A DNA stretch of 62,408 bases from Flavobacteriaceae bacterium (lineage in GTDB: Bacteria > Bacteroidota > Bacteroidia > Flavobacteriales > Weeksellaceae), in NCBI GenBank assembly GCA_031277475.1, contig JAITMJ010000080.1, forward strand, positions 1-62,408. The letters are read 5' to 3'. The position numbers and the translations under genes are program-made. This document shows positions 16,453 through 26,041 of this stretch, piece by piece (the stretch's first letter is position 1; each line of letters starts with the position of its first letter). Below the pieces are notes generated by a model. It was not told the origin of the DNA. It was given only the letters and a program-made list of their open reading frames with translations, and did not search any database.

Positions 16453-19400
16453 ATGATAAGACGATTAATAGACCGACCGGTTTTTGCTTCCGTGATTTCC
16501 ATTATCCTCGTGATTCTGGGAATTTTAGGATTAATCGCAATTCCCGTAACCCAATATCCGGACATCGCGCCGCCAACGGTGAGCGTTTCCGCAAATTATA
16601 CCGGCGCAAACGCCGAAACCGTGATGAAATCTGTGGTTGTTCCTTTGGAAGAACAACTCAACGGTGTGGAAGGAATGACGTACATCACTTCCTCCGCCGG
16701 AAACGACGGCTCTGCAAACGTTCAAGTGTTTTTCAGACAAGATGTGAACGCAGACATCGCCGCCGTGAACGTTCAAAATGCCGTAGCCCGCGCCAATCCC
16801 GTGCTTCCGAGCGATGTGGTGCGCTCCGGAGTTACGGTCAGAAAACAAAGCGCGAGTTCGCTGATGTTCCTTTCTTTTTACAGCACCAATAAAAATATTT
16901 CAGACACATACCTTCAAAACTATTTGAATATCAATGTGATTCCCGGAATTAAAAGAATTTACGGTGTAGGCGATGCCAATGTTTACGGCGGAAAAACCTA
17001 TTCGATGAGAATTTGGTTAGACCCCGCAAAACTCGCGGCTTATGATTTGGAACCGGCAGACGTTGCCAATGCCATCAACGACCAAAGCCGCGAAGCGGCG
17101 GCAGGACAAATCGGCTCCAACAGCGGAAGTTCTTTTGAATACATCATTAAATATAAAGGAAGATACAATACGGAAGAAGATTACAGCAATATCGTCATCA
17201 AAGCACTCGGAAACGGACAATTCCTGAGGTTGCAAGACGTTGCGAAAATCGAACTCGATGCGTTGTCGTATTCCGGAATCGGTGAAAACGCCGGATATCC
17301 CGCAGTAAGTATGCCGATTAACCAAACGCCCGGTTCCAACGCTCAAGATATCATTAACAACATCAAAGCCTATTTGAACGAAAGCGAAAAATCTTTTCCG
17401 GACGGCGTGAAATATGTCGTGAATTTCGACACAAACGAGTTCCTTTCCGCATCCATTGAAAAAGTGGTTCACACCTTGTTGGAAGCGTTTATCCTCGTGT
17501 TTATCGCGGTTTATATTTTCCTTCAAGATTGGCGTTCCACGATTATTCCCGCAATCGCGGTTCCGGTTTCCATCATCGGTACGTTTTTCTTTTTAAATCT
17601 ATTCGGATATTCCCTAAACTTGCTCACACTTTTCGCATTGGTTCTCGCCATCGGAATTGTGGTAGATGATGCCATCGTCGTCGTCGAGGCTGTTCACGCA
17701 AAAATGGAACACGGAATTTCGGATGCCAGACAAGCCACCGTTTCGGCGATGCACGAAATCACAGGCGCCATTATTTCCATCACTTTGGTAATGGCGGCGG
17801 TTTTCATTCCGGTAACTTTCATCACAGGACCCGTCGGCGTTTTTTATCAACAATTCGGAATCACGCTGATTGTCGCCATTTTGATTTCCGCAGTAAACGC
17901 TCTTACTTTGAGCCCGATGTTGTGTGCATTATTTTTAAAATCTCATTACGAAGATGAAAAAAATAAAAATTTCGTTCAACGGTTTTTTGCTAAATTTAAC
18001 AGCGGTTTCAAGGCTGCCACACAACGCTACGGAAAATCTTTCACTTTTCTGCTTCGCCACAAATGGGTTACGCTGATAATTTTCGTCATCACCGCCGGGA
18101 TTTTATTTTGGACGAATTCCTCGATGAAAAAAGGATTTGTTCCCAACGAAGATCGAGGCGTAATTTTCGGTAATGTGGAACTTCCTCCGGGTTCATCTAT
18201 GGAAAGAGGCTACGAAGCTTTGAAAAAACTGCGAACCATTGTAGAAAGTACGCCCGGCGTAAAAGGAATGACTTTCTCAACAGGACGCGGTTTTCTTTCG
18301 GGAACGGGAAGCAACTACGGATTGGTGTTCATCAGATTAAATCCTTATGAAGAACGCGATTCCGAAGACGGACAAACTGCGGATGAACTCGCGAAAAAAC
18401 TAATGGGAGCCGCCGCCGCAAACATTCCCGAAGCCAGAGTGGTATTTTTTCAACCGGCGAGTGTTCCGGGATTCGGGAACAGCGCAGGTTTTGAAGCCGT
18501 TTTGTTGGATACGGAAGGCGGAGATTACAGCGAACTCGACCAAACCACGCAACAATTCATAGGAAATCTGATGAAACGCCCTGAAATTCAGTTTGCGCAA
18601 ACCTCTTTCAATACTAAATTTCCGCAATATCAAATGAACATCAATGTTCCTTTGGCAGAACAATCCGGCGTTTCGGTTTCGGATATTTTGAGCGCGATGC
18701 AAGGCTACATCGGCGGTGTTTATGCGGCAGATTTCACGAAATTCGGGAAACAATATCGCGTGATGGTTCAGGCACTTCCCGATGCGCGAAAAGACGAAAG
18801 CAGCATCAACAATCTTTATGTGCGAACAAAAGACGGACAAATGTCTCCGATTTCGCAATTCGTGAGTTTGGAAAAAACCTACGGACCGCAATCTGTGAGC
18901 CGTTACAATCTTTTCAGTTCTGTGAAAATCACAGGTTCCAACAACGAAGGTTTCAGTACCGGTGATGCGATTCGGGCTGTAGAAGAAGTTGCCGCACAAA
19001 CACTTCCGCCGAAATATCGCGTGGAATTTACGGGGCTTTCCCGCGAGGAAAAAGCCTCCGGCTCGCAAACACTGTTGATTTTCGCATTGAGTTTAGTGTT
19101 CGTATATTTCATTCTATCAGCACTTTATGAAAGTTTTGTGCTTCCTTTGGCGGTGATTTGTTCGCTTCCTTTGGGAGTGATGGGCGCGTATTTCGGGCAG
19201 AAAATTGCAGGTTTGGAAAACAATATTTATTTCCAAATTGCGCTGATTATGCTCGTCGGGCTTTTAGCGAAAAATGCAATTTTGATTGTAGAATTTGCCG
19301 TTCAGCGGCGAAGACACGGCGAAAGTTTGTCGATGTCCGCCATCAATGCTGCGAAAGCGAGATTGCGTCCGATTTTGATGACTTCATTTGCGTTTATTTT

Positions 19401-19584
19401 CGGGATGTTGCCGTTGGTTTTCTCAGCAGGAATCGGAGCCGTAGGAAACCGAAGCATCGGAACGGGAGCCGCCGCCGGACTTTTAATCGGAACATTTTTG
19501 GGATTAATAGTGGTTCCGGTTTTGTATGTGATTTTTCAATGGATTCAAGAAAAGATAAAGCCTTTGGATAAAGAGAGGGTATAA
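16453..19584 (+). CDS. RND multidrug efflux permease (HAE1/AcrB family)
   Basis: A 1043-residue proton-driven inner-membrane pump, full length for the HAE1 family. The start MIRRLIDRPVFASVISIIL is the usual first helix. The two periplasmic porter halves show QYPDIAPP and GNSAGFEAVLLD. Membrane helix 4 carries GIVVDDAIVVVE, with the paired Asp of proton transfer, and the second half has AKNAILIVEFAVQ. It works with the adaptor just upstream. The substrate range (drugs, detergents, bile salts) cannot be read from the sequence. The outer-membrane channel must be encoded elsewhere. Confidence 0.93.
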   Translation: MIRRLIDRPVFASVISIILVILGILGLIAIPVTQYPDIAPPTVSVSANYTGANAETVMKSVVVPLEEQLNGVEGMTYITSSAGNDGSANVQVFFRQDVNADIAAVNVQNAVARANPVLPSDVVRSGVTVRKQSASSLMFLSFYSTNKNISDTYLQNYLNINVIPGIKRIYGVGDANVYGGKTYSMRIWLDPAKLAAYDLEPADVANAINDQSREAAAGQIGSNSGSSFEYIIKYKGRYNTEEDYSNIVIKALGNGQFLRLQDVAKIELDALSYSGIGENAGYPAVSMPINQTPGSNAQDIINNIKAYLNESEKSFPDGVKYVVNFDTNEFLSASIEKVVHTLLEAFILVFIAVYIFLQDWRSTIIPAIAVPVSIIGTFFFLNLFGYSLNLLTLFALVLAIGIVVDDAIVVVEAVHAKMEHGISDARQATVSAMHEITGAIISITLVMAAVFIPVTFITGPVGVFYQQFGITLIVAILISAVNALTLSPMLCALFLKSHYEDEKNKNFVQRFFAKFNSGFKAATQRYGKSFTFLLRHKWVTLIIFVITAGILFWTNSSMKKGFVPNEDRGVIFGNVELPPGSSMERGYEALKKLRTIVESTPGVKGMTFSTGRGFLSGTGSNYGLVFIRLNPYEERDSEDGQTADELAKKLMGAAAANIPEARVVFFQPASVPGFGNSAGFEAVLLDTEGGDYSELDQTTQQFIGNLMKRPEIQFAQTSFNTKFPQYQMNINVPLAEQSGVSVSDILSAMQGYIGGVYAADFTKFGKQYRVMVQALPDARKDESSINNLYVRTKDGQMSPISQFVSLEKTYGPQSVSRYNLFSSVKITGSNNEGFSTGDAIRAVEEVAAQTLPPKYRVEFTGLSREEKASGSQTLLIFALSLVFVYFILSALYESFVLPLAVICSLPLGVMGAYFGQKIAGLENNIYFQIALIMLVGLLAKNAILIVEFAVQRRRHGESLSMSAINAAKARLRPILMTSFAFIFGMLPLVFSAGIGAVGNRSIGTGAAAGLLIGTFLGLIVVPVLYVIFQWIQEKIKPLDKERV

Positions 19585-19729
19585 AATTGTCTATTGCTTG
19601 AAAATTTTATTTACACCTTATCATATTGATAATAAATCATTTACTTTTTTGTAAGGGTTTTTGATTTGATATTCTGTTTAAAAATTTTAATTTTTTTGGC
19701 TTAGAGAGATTGCTTTTTGAAGTCATAAA

Positions 19730-19757
19730 CCTCGCATCTCGAACCTCGAAACCTCGC
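19730..19757. repeat. heptamer tract (CCTCGAA type) at the end of the MBOAT gene
   Basis: Four 7-base units, CCTCGCA, TCTCGAA, CCTCGAA and ACCTCGC, abut the stop codon of the minus-strand MBOAT gene. On the other strand they belong to the GAGGTTC family. Confidence 0.6.
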
Positions 19758-21398
19758 CTAAAACTGTAGATAAATCGGCATCACTTGTTCCGAAGATTTG
19801 AAAAATCCGTATAAAATCAGGAATCCGAAAAAGAGAATGATGTAATACGTCAGCGAAATTTTTCCGATTTTTTCCGCAATTCTGTCCGGCAAATTATCGG
19901 GAATGAAGTGAATCATCATCGCAAAAATAATCATCCAAACCACAACTTTGTAATTCTCGTAAAACGGCTGCCAAGCGGCGATGTCAAAATTGTAAACAAT
20001 TTGGTGAATCATCGCGCCGGCGGTTTCAAAATCGTGGGCTTTAAAGAAAATCCACGCAAAACATACGAAATGAAACGTGAAAATCACCATTAAAATATTG
20101 TAAATTTTAGAATTGTTGAACCTCGCAAAAGATGTTCCGGTGAGCATCATCCAAATTTTATGAACGCCCAAAGCAATGCCGTGCATCGCTCCCCAAATGA
20201 TGAAATTCCAACTTGCGCCGTGCCAAAATCCGCCTAAAAGCATGGTTGTCAGAAGATTAAAATTCGCAACTACGCCTTTTTTATTTTTATTTAAAATCGG
20301 CGGCAGCACGAAAATCATTAGCAAAAGTATTGTTACAATTCCCGCCCACAAATACGAAAGATGAAACAGATTGACCGACATCAGGAAAACGCCTGCCAAA
20401 AACAGAATCACAAAAATGTAGGAAGCCGGCGTTGCGTTTCGGTTTCCGCCAAGCGGAATGTAGAGATAATCTTTTAGCCAACTCGACAATGAAATGTGCC
20501 AACGCCGCCAAAATTCGGTGATATTTTTACTTTGATACGGCGAAAGAAAATTGACGGGAATTTTGAAACCGAGCCAAAGTCCGATTCCGATGGTAACATC
20601 GCTGTAGCCGCTAAAATCGCAGTAAATAACCATCGCATAACCGTAAATCGCAAAAAGATTTTCCAAACCGACGTGCAGCGCGGGATTATCAAAAACGTAG
20701 TTCACGAGATTGAGCGTGATATAATCCGAAATCACCAATTTTTTTATCAATCCCGAGACGATTAAATAAAAACCTTTTGCAAAATCTTTCTCGGAAATCA
20801 CAGTCGGTTGATTGATTTGCGGAACGAAATCGTGCGCCCGAACAATGGGACCCATCACCAATTTCGGAAAAAACGAGAGGAACAAAAGGTAATCCGAAAA
20901 TCTTTTTGCAGGTTTAAAATCGCCGCGATAAACATCAATCGTGTAACTCAAATTCTCGAATGTGAAAAAGGAAATCCCGACCGGCAGCAGAATGTTTAGC
21001 GGATTGAAGTGGGTTTTAAAAATTTCGTTTGATACGGAAATAAAGAAATTGGTGTATTTAAAATAAACTAAAATTCCCAAATTAAAAATGATACTCAGCA
21101 GCAAAAGCAGCGTTTTGTAGCGTTTTTTCGAGGTTCTGTAAATGGCGTTGGAAAGCACGAAATCCACGATTGCCGCAGCGATGACGAGCAAAACAAAAGT
21201 ACCGCTTGCTTTGTAAAAAAAGTAGAGCGAGAAAAAACAAAACACATACCTTCTGGCGTCCGGCTTGTTGCGAAGCGCATAAAACAAGACCATAAACAGG
21301 AAGAAAAAATAGACAAAAAATCCGTTGTTGAACAGCAAAGGATTTTCTCTGTCGTACAAAAATTGGTGTAGAAAAGCGTTCCAATCAAAAGTTGCCAT
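19758..21398 (-). CDS. MBOAT-family O-acyltransferase (AlgI/DltB-like)
   Basis: A 546-residue polytopic membrane protein of the MBOAT family, which moves acyl groups across or onto extracytoplasmic polymers (alginate AlgI, teichoic acid DltB). Family marks include NILLPVGISFFTFENLSYTIDVYRG, LLFLSFFPKLVMGPI, EFWRRWHISLSSWLKDYLYIPLGGN, and the catalytic His406 in GAMHGIAL following FWHGASWNFI. The likely partner is the SGNH hydrolase at 23671-24987. The restriction-modification genes now separate the two, although all four are on the same strand. The acceptor polymer is unknown. Confidence 0.9.
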   Translation of the reverse strand: MATFDWNAFLHQFLYDRENPLLFNNGFFVYFFFLFMVLFYALRNKPDARRYVFCFFSLYFFYKASGTFVLLVIAAAIVDFVLSNAIYRTSKKRYKTLLLLLSIIFNLGILVYFKYTNFFISVSNEIFKTHFNPLNILLPVGISFFTFENLSYTIDVYRGDFKPAKRFSDYLLFLSFFPKLVMGPIVRAHDFVPQINQPTVISEKDFAKGFYLIVSGLIKKLVISDYITLNLVNYVFDNPALHVGLENLFAIYGYAMVIYCDFSGYSDVTIGIGLWLGFKIPVNFLSPYQSKNITEFWRRWHISLSSWLKDYLYIPLGGNRNATPASYIFVILFLAGVFLMSVNLFHLSYLWAGIVTILLLMIFVLPPILNKNKKGVVANFNLLTTMLLGGFWHGASWNFIIWGAMHGIALGVHKIWMMLTGTSFARFNNSKIYNILMVIFTFHFVCFAWIFFKAHDFETAGAMIHQIVYNFDIAAWQPFYENYKVVVWMIIFAMMIHFIPDNLPDRIAEKIGKISLTYYIILFFGFLILYGFFKSSEQVMPIYLQF

Positions 21399-21444
21399 TT
21401 TTAAAATTCAAAGTTCAAGATTTAATGTGATATTATGTCCTGTT

Positions 21445-22731
21445 TTATTCTTCTGTTAGATTTAAAATCCAATTTATCCAACCTGTGATTGTTGATGCGC
21501 GTCTGAAATATGTTTCGTCAGAACTGATATTGTATAGTTTGGAACGTTTCATTATTTCAACGATAGTGTCTTTATTAGGCATTTCTCCGCTGTCAAGATG
21601 AAGTTCCAAAGTTTCTTTAAATGCTTTGTGAGAAACAACTAGTTTTATAAATTCTTTTTGTCTATCAATAAGATTTAGATTGAAAACCTGCTTTCCTTTT
21701 GTTGTCAAGAAACAGCCTGTTTGTCCCGTTAATGAATCTCGCCCCGCATTAATAAGCCCTAAATATTTTCCTGCGTTGGAATAATAGTCTGTTTGTCTTG
21801 CGTCAAAATCATAATTTTGAGTAATATCCTCTTTTGTGATAAATTCTTTTTGTTTCAGAAGTTCACAAAGGTTAATCACTCTTTCAAAACTGTCTGCTTG
21901 CGGAAATGGTATTTCAGGTTCTTTTATTGTTTTTGTGTTGTCAATAATTTGAGATAATGCTTCAAGATTAAAACTACCTTCCTGAACAATATATTTTCTG
22001 TGCTTAACAAGAACAAGCGAATTGTAATGATTTACATTCGAAAAAGCATATTCCCTTAAATGAAAAACGCCGTTCGAATAGGTCAAAAAAATAGGGCGAA
22101 CTTGTTTTTGAATTTTGCCACTCCAAAGTTTAAACGGATAGTAAAGTTGTCTGACAAGAAAATCGTCTGAAATATAGTTTTTGGCTTCAATGAGATTTAA
22201 AGAGTGGTCGCTTTCATAACCGCCGTCAATTTCTACTTGAGAATTACCGACATTAACATTGAAAAGTCCTTTTGCCGAATTGATGTCAAAAGAAAAAGAT
22301 GATGAACTCATTCGTCCGCTCACGGTTGGAAACAGATTATCTTCATTTGTGAAATCGTGAAGAATTTTAGAAACGAAAGCACAATTTATTGCCGTGGCTT
22401 CGCTCGTTATATCACGATAATCAAGACTTTCTAAAAATGTGGGAAATTCAATTGGTGAAACTTCTATGTCGTCAGTATTAAAGTTACAAAAAGTTTCAAA
22501 TTCTCCAATTACGTATCCGCCTCTTGAAGTTGGTAAAATCGAAAGTTTATGGTCTGCAAAAAGTTTAGGAAGTTGAGATTTGTGATCGAACTTAGTCATT
22601 AATCTTGCTTCTCGAAACTCGTTAATTTTTGCGGCACTAATCTCAATATGACCATCTTTCAAAATCTTGTCAAGGATTCTGTGTTTTTCAAAAATTTTTT
22701 CCCACGCAAGATCATTTTTAGATTTACTCAT
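21445..22731 (-). CDS. type II restriction endonuclease (PD-(D/E)xK), partner of the Dam-type methylase
   Basis: A 428-residue protein. A PD-(D/E)xK nuclease core is visible as VEIDGGYES at 167-174 (Asp169) followed by LIEAKN (Glu182, Lys184). The C-terminal third (about 290-428) looks like a winged-helix region with TKEDITQNYDFDARQTDYYSNA and a LIDRQKEF segment. The start overlaps the methylase end by 8 bases, so the two are translationally coupled. Given the methylase class, a GATC-containing target is plausible but not proven. Codon usage seems more A/T-rich than the flanking genes, which fits recent transfer. The family name cannot be fixed from sequence alone. Confidence 0.8.
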   Translation of the reverse strand: MSKSKNDLAWEKIFEKHRILDKILKDGHIEISAAKINEFREARLMTKFDHKSQLPKLFADHKLSILPTSRGGYVIGEFETFCNFNTDDIEVSPIEFPTFLESLDYRDITSEATAINCAFVSKILHDFTNEDNLFPTVSGRMSSSSFSFDINSAKGLFNVNVGNSQVEIDGGYESDHSLNLIEAKNYISDDFLVRQLYYPFKLWSGKIQKQVRPIFLTYSNGVFHLREYAFSNVNHYNSLVLVKHRKYIVQEGSFNLEALSQIIDNTKTIKEPEIPFPQADSFERVINLCELLKQKEFITKEDITQNYDFDARQTDYYSNAGKYLGLINAGRDSLTGQTGCFLTTKGKQVFNLNLIDRQKEFIKLVVSHKAFKETLELHLDSGEMPNKDTIVEIMKRSKLYNISSDETYFRRASTITGWINWILNLTEE

Positions 22732-23566
22732 AATTTCTGATTAACACTTCATCAATCTCTCCTCGGTCGGCACCGTTTGAGTTAATTGCTCTGTTTGCTT
22801 TTATAATGGTTATTTTATAATCTTTATAAAGATTTTTGATAAATTTTGCCGATGAATTTGAAAGTAAAAATTTCACTCCTTTTTTGTTTAACTCATCACA
22901 AGCCGTTTTCAAATCAATTTGGTTATACATATTCCATCCGCCTTGAACGTAGCCTGTAAAGTTCGGGTTTTCGGATATTGGATGATAAGGCGGATCCAAA
23001 TAAACGAAACATTTTTTATCCGCCGATTTCAAAACGTCCGAGTAATCTCCGCTTTCAATTTTTATCTCGTTTTTATTTAAAAAATTATTTACCGCTTTCA
23101 GTGTTGGTTCGTTTACAATATTTGGATTTTTATATCTCCCAAAAGGCGAGTTAAACTCTCCCGCATTGTTTACTCTGTAGAGCCCGTTAAAACAAGTTTT
23201 ATTCAGAAAAATCACTCTTGATGCTCTTTGAACATCTGTCAGTTTTTTTAATTCTCCGTTTCTGTCTAAACTTCTTATCGAGTAAAAATATTCGGATTCG
23301 TTTTTGTGTTTTTTCAGGTCTGTAATCAGTTCATTAAGATTATTCTTAACGATTTGATACACATTTATCAGTTCCTTATTAAAATCATTTATTATTGCAT
23401 TTTTCGGCTGTAAGTTAAATAATACCGCTCCGCCGCCGATAAATGGTTCAATGTATTTATAATCTTTAATATTTTTAGGCAAATGTTCAACAATTGAAGG
23501 CATAATTTGTCTTTTGCCTCCAACCCATTTCAAGAATGGTGCTACTAACTTGTTGTTTTTCGCCAT
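22724..23566 (-). CDS. Dam-family adenine-N6 DNA methyltransferase
   Basis: A 280-residue D12-class methylase of the Dam/M.DpnII/M.MboI type, which methylates adenine, usually in GATC. Visible motifs are LKWVGGKRQ at 12-20 (an N-terminal SAM-site element), EPFIGGGAVLFNL at 40-52 (the FxGxG SAM loop) and DPPY at 191-194 (catalytic motif IV). Length is normal. It is the first gene of the restriction-modification pair, so protection precedes cutting. It sits 104 bases after the SGNH gene on the same strand. Confidence 0.92.
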   Translation of the reverse strand: MAKNNKLVAPFLKWVGGKRQIMPSIVEHLPKNIKDYKYIEPFIGGGAVLFNLQPKNAIINDFNKELINVYQIVKNNLNELITDLKKHKNESEYFYSIRSLDRNGELKKLTDVQRASRVIFLNKTCFNGLYRVNNAGEFNSPFGRYKNPNIVNEPTLKAVNNFLNKNEIKIESGDYSDVLKSADKKCFVYLDPPYHPISENPNFTGYVQGGWNMYNQIDLKTACDELNKKGVKFLLSNSSAKFIKNLYKDYKITIIKANRAINSNGADRGEIDEVLIRNYE

Positions 23567-23670
23567 TTTTTCTAAAAATTTTAGTTTGCAAGTTAATAAA
23601 TTTTAGTCAAGTTGCCCAAGTTTTGTAGTCAGTTTAATTTTGTGTAAGTTCAACATTTCAACAGACAAAA

Positions 23671-24987
23671 TTATTTTTTTCCTTCAAGTTTCACTATCGC
23701 TTCAAAAAGTTTTTCGCCCAAAATATCGGCACCTCGTCCGTTCGGGTGCACATAATCTTTGTTTGCCAATCGTGGATTTTCGTTTGCCCATTTCACGATG
23801 GAATTTTCGCCGCCCATCGTTTCAAACTGATTGTAAAACGCAAAACCATTGTCCAAAGCCAATTTCGCCTGAATTTCCAAAAGGTTCGGCAATCCGATGG
23901 CGGTTTTGTATTCGCCGTCGTAGCGGAAAGCGCGGTCGGCAGCACTCACAATCAAAAAATCCGAGTCGGGAAAAGCGTTTTTAAATTTTTTCAAAACCGG
24001 ATCCATCAATTTTGCGTAGTAGTTGTAGTTCGTATCTTTCGGGCGAAACAGTAAATTCACGCCGTATTGAAAAACGATGAGGTCGTAATGATTGGTTTGC
24101 TGAACGGATTGCAAAAAATTCTCGTCCAACCGATTGAGTTCAATTCCCGTGATTCCGCGAAAGGAAAAATTGTCCACAAAAATTCCGGTTTCGCTTTCAA
24201 AACTGATTCCGAAAAGTGGAGTAGCGGCGGTGTTGTTTTTAATTCTTAATAAGCGAGATTGGTCTTTAAACAAAACTTTTTTGTTCACGAATTGGGTTCC
24301 GTTTAAATTAAATTCTACGCCGTTTGCCGTAAGATTTCCGCTTTCGGTTTTGCCGAAAATAATGGATTTTTCTATGATTGCTTGCGGATTTGCGATGGTA
24401 TTGTCGGTGTAGGAACCGCTGCCGTTTCCCGTAAAAATATGTCCGGAAAAGTAGAGATTTCTTGCATTTTTTGTTTTAAAATTCGCATCGTCCCAGCCGG
24501 AAGCCGAAGAAGTTACGGTTTGCCGAAACCCGGCAACATTAGACGAAATCGGGACAAATCCTACGCCCGAGCCGCCGTATTTTTGTTGTAAAAGTTTTCG
24601 GAGATTTTGCGTCATCAAATCGCCTTCAATCATACTGTCGCCGAAATATGCAATTCGGATTTTGATGTTTTTTCCGTTTTTCAGTTGGCGAAGTTTCTCG
24701 ATAAATTGCGGGAGTGCCGCAGAATTGTCCGTATAAAAATTGGTAATCAGGTTCGGGCTTTTGTAGAGTTCAAAATCTTGTGTCGGTTTTTCACGAATTT
24801 CAATTTTCGGCTGTGCGATTAAAGAATCTTTTGGTTTTTCTTTTTTTCTAAAAACTTCGGAAACGAGATTGATGCGGTCAAAAGGTTCCCAACTCCAGCC
24901 GAAAACCTGAAACAAAACAGACGTAAAAAGATAAATGAAAAAACTTGCAACAGTGAAGTGAAGCGCTCTTTTGTTTCTATTTTCCAA
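23671..24987 (-). CDS. membrane-anchored SGNH/GDSL hydrolase
   Basis: A 438-residue protein with one N-terminal membrane segment (about 9-30) and an extracytoplasmic SGNH esterase domain. The nucleophile is Ser118 in AYFGDSMIEGD, and the catalytic pair is Asp411/His414 in KDYVHPNGRGAD. A middle region of about 150 residues is beta-rich, as in AlgX/AlgJ- or DltD-like acetyl-transfer partners. Proteins of this kind often work with an MBOAT acyltransferase to modify an exported glycan. That suggests a functional link to the MBOAT gene 2.3 kb downstream, beyond the restriction-modification genes. Confidence 0.8.
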   Translation of the reverse strand: MENRNKRALHFTVASFFIYLFTSVLFQVFGWSWEPFDRINLVSEVFRKKEKPKDSLIAQPKIEIREKPTQDFELYKSPNLITNFYTDNSAALPQFIEKLRQLKNGKNIKIRIAYFGDSMIEGDLMTQNLRKLLQQKYGGSGVGFVPISSNVAGFRQTVTSSASGWDDANFKTKNARNLYFSGHIFTGNGSGSYTDNTIANPQAIIEKSIIFGKTESGNLTANGVEFNLNGTQFVNKKVLFKDQSRLLRIKNNTAATPLFGISFESETGIFVDNFSFRGITGIELNRLDENFLQSVQQTNHYDLIVFQYGVNLLFRPKDTNYNYYAKLMDPVLKKFKNAFPDSDFLIVSAADRAFRYDGEYKTAIGLPNLLEIQAKLALDNGFAFYNQFETMGGENSIVKWANENPRLANKDYVHPNGRGADILGEKLFEAIVKLEGKK

Positions 24988-25066
24988 TGTTTTTATGTAA
25001 AATTATTCTTAAAAACTTAACGGGGGAAATTTACGAATATTATGAATACAAAACGATTTAAAGACT

Positions 25067-25104
25067 AAAACCTCATCCGTATTTTACGATACGGATGAGG
25101 TTTT
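25067..25104 (-). terminator. strong terminator of the glucosaminidase gene
   Basis: Two exactly complementary 16-base arms, AAAACCTCATCCGTAT and its complement, surround a 6-base loop, with T runs at either side. It lies between the glucosaminidase stop and the SGNH start and could act in both directions. Confidence 0.85.
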
Positions 25105-25135
25105 TGCAATTCGTTCCTGAAATTTTCAGGTGATT

Positions 25136-25585
25136 TTAGAGTTTTAATTTATTAGCCACCAAAGAAATTCTTCGCATCCATTCCTGCGGCTGTGTGGAAT
25201 ATCCTGCAGAAGCGATGGCTTTTATCCATTCCTGATGGTTGTTGTTTCCCTTTAATTTTGAATAATATTTTTTTCTTGAAAGCAACTCGCAGAATGCTCT
25301 GTAGCTTTCCTGCACTGATGAAAAACTTCTGTATTTAGAACTGTTCACCGTGTTTTTCCCGACGATTCCGAAATGGTTGTTCAATGTTTTGCTGGCTTTG
25401 CTGGTTCCGCTTCCGGATTCTACAATAGCAACCGCCAAAATAATCGAAATTGGGATTCCAAATTCTTTTGAGAGTGTTTCTGCCATTTCCTTGTTTTGAG
25501 AAACGTAGGAAGACTGTTGTGCATTTGCATTGGCAGAAATCAGGATCAAAACTAAACTTATGATTACAATTTTCAGGTGCTTCAT
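25136..25585 (-). CDS. secreted glucosaminidase (FlgJ/LytB-like peptidoglycan hydrolase)
   Basis: A 149-residue secreted protein: a signal peptide ends at ANANAQ, then a glucosaminidase domain with ETLSKEFGIPISIILAVAIVESGSGTSKASK (the catalytic Glu in VESGSG), NNHFGIVGK, YRSFSSVQESYRAFCELL, and a YYSKLKG...W..AIASAGYSTQP end. The family cleaves the glycan strand between GlcNAc and MurNAc. The ATG at 25585 is chosen because a good promoter lies just upstream; a longer frame to 25627 would run through that promoter. Confidence 0.85.
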   Translation of the reverse strand: MKHLKIVIISLVLILISANANAQQSSYVSQNKEMAETLSKEFGIPISIILAVAIVESGSGTSKASKTLNNHFGIVGKNTVNSSKYRSFSSVQESYRAFCELLSRKKYYSKLKGNNNHQEWIKAIASAGYSTQPQEWMRRISLVANKLKL

Positions 25586-25603
25586 AAATATTAAATTTGG
25601 TCG

Positions 25604-25631
25604 CAAAACTAAATCTTTAAGTTGCATGCAA
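25604..25631 (-). promoter_or_regulatory. promoter of the glucosaminidase gene
   Basis: On the minus strand there is TTG, 17 bases, then TAGTTTTG: a complete -33/-7 pair for the Bacteroidota housekeeping sigma factor. The -33 lies in the 10-base palindrome TTGCATGCAA (25622-25631), which could be an operator. Confidence 0.7.
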
Positions 25632-26041
25632 TCAAAAAATTAATATTTTTTAACACTTTTCAACGGTTTTTTTAATGAATACAGCCAATAATTTGTTAAA
25701 ATTATTTAACATTTTAACACAAGGTTTATTTTAAATATTTGATAATCAGAATTTTAACTAAAATCATTTTTTTTTGATTTTAACAATTTTAACTATGAAA
25801 TGTTAAAAACATTAACCTCTACCTCCATTATAAAATTTCTCGAAAAATCATAATTACGTACTTGGCTTCAGACTAAACACGATTTTAGTTTACAAGAGAA
25901 ATATAAAATTTTTCCGCTTTTCTGTCTTTTGCATTTTCAATCCTCATTGGTACATTTGTTGTCATAGAGAGGTTTTTTGGGGGGGGCTCAAAGGTAACGA
26001 TGAGGTAATCTTTCTTTTTTTATTTAGGACGGAAGTGATTA
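25632..26041. other. A/T-rich gap with a G8 tract, no gene seen
   Basis: About 410 bases without a convincing reading frame. It is very A/T-rich at first, with TTTAACA/TGTTAAA-like repeats around 25690-25820, then shows a run of eight G (25979-25986) preceded by six T. I see no tRNA, no transposon end and no clear hairpin. Confidence 0.5.

Noticed and set aside
18400-19068. a 222-codon minus-strand frame opposite the RND pump
   Set aside because: It is antisense to a well-conserved pump gene and shows only complement-of-codon composition.
21445-23566. phage or integrative element carrying the restriction-modification genes
   Set aside because: No integrase, attachment repeat or other mobile gene is seen beside them; only the pair itself is supported.
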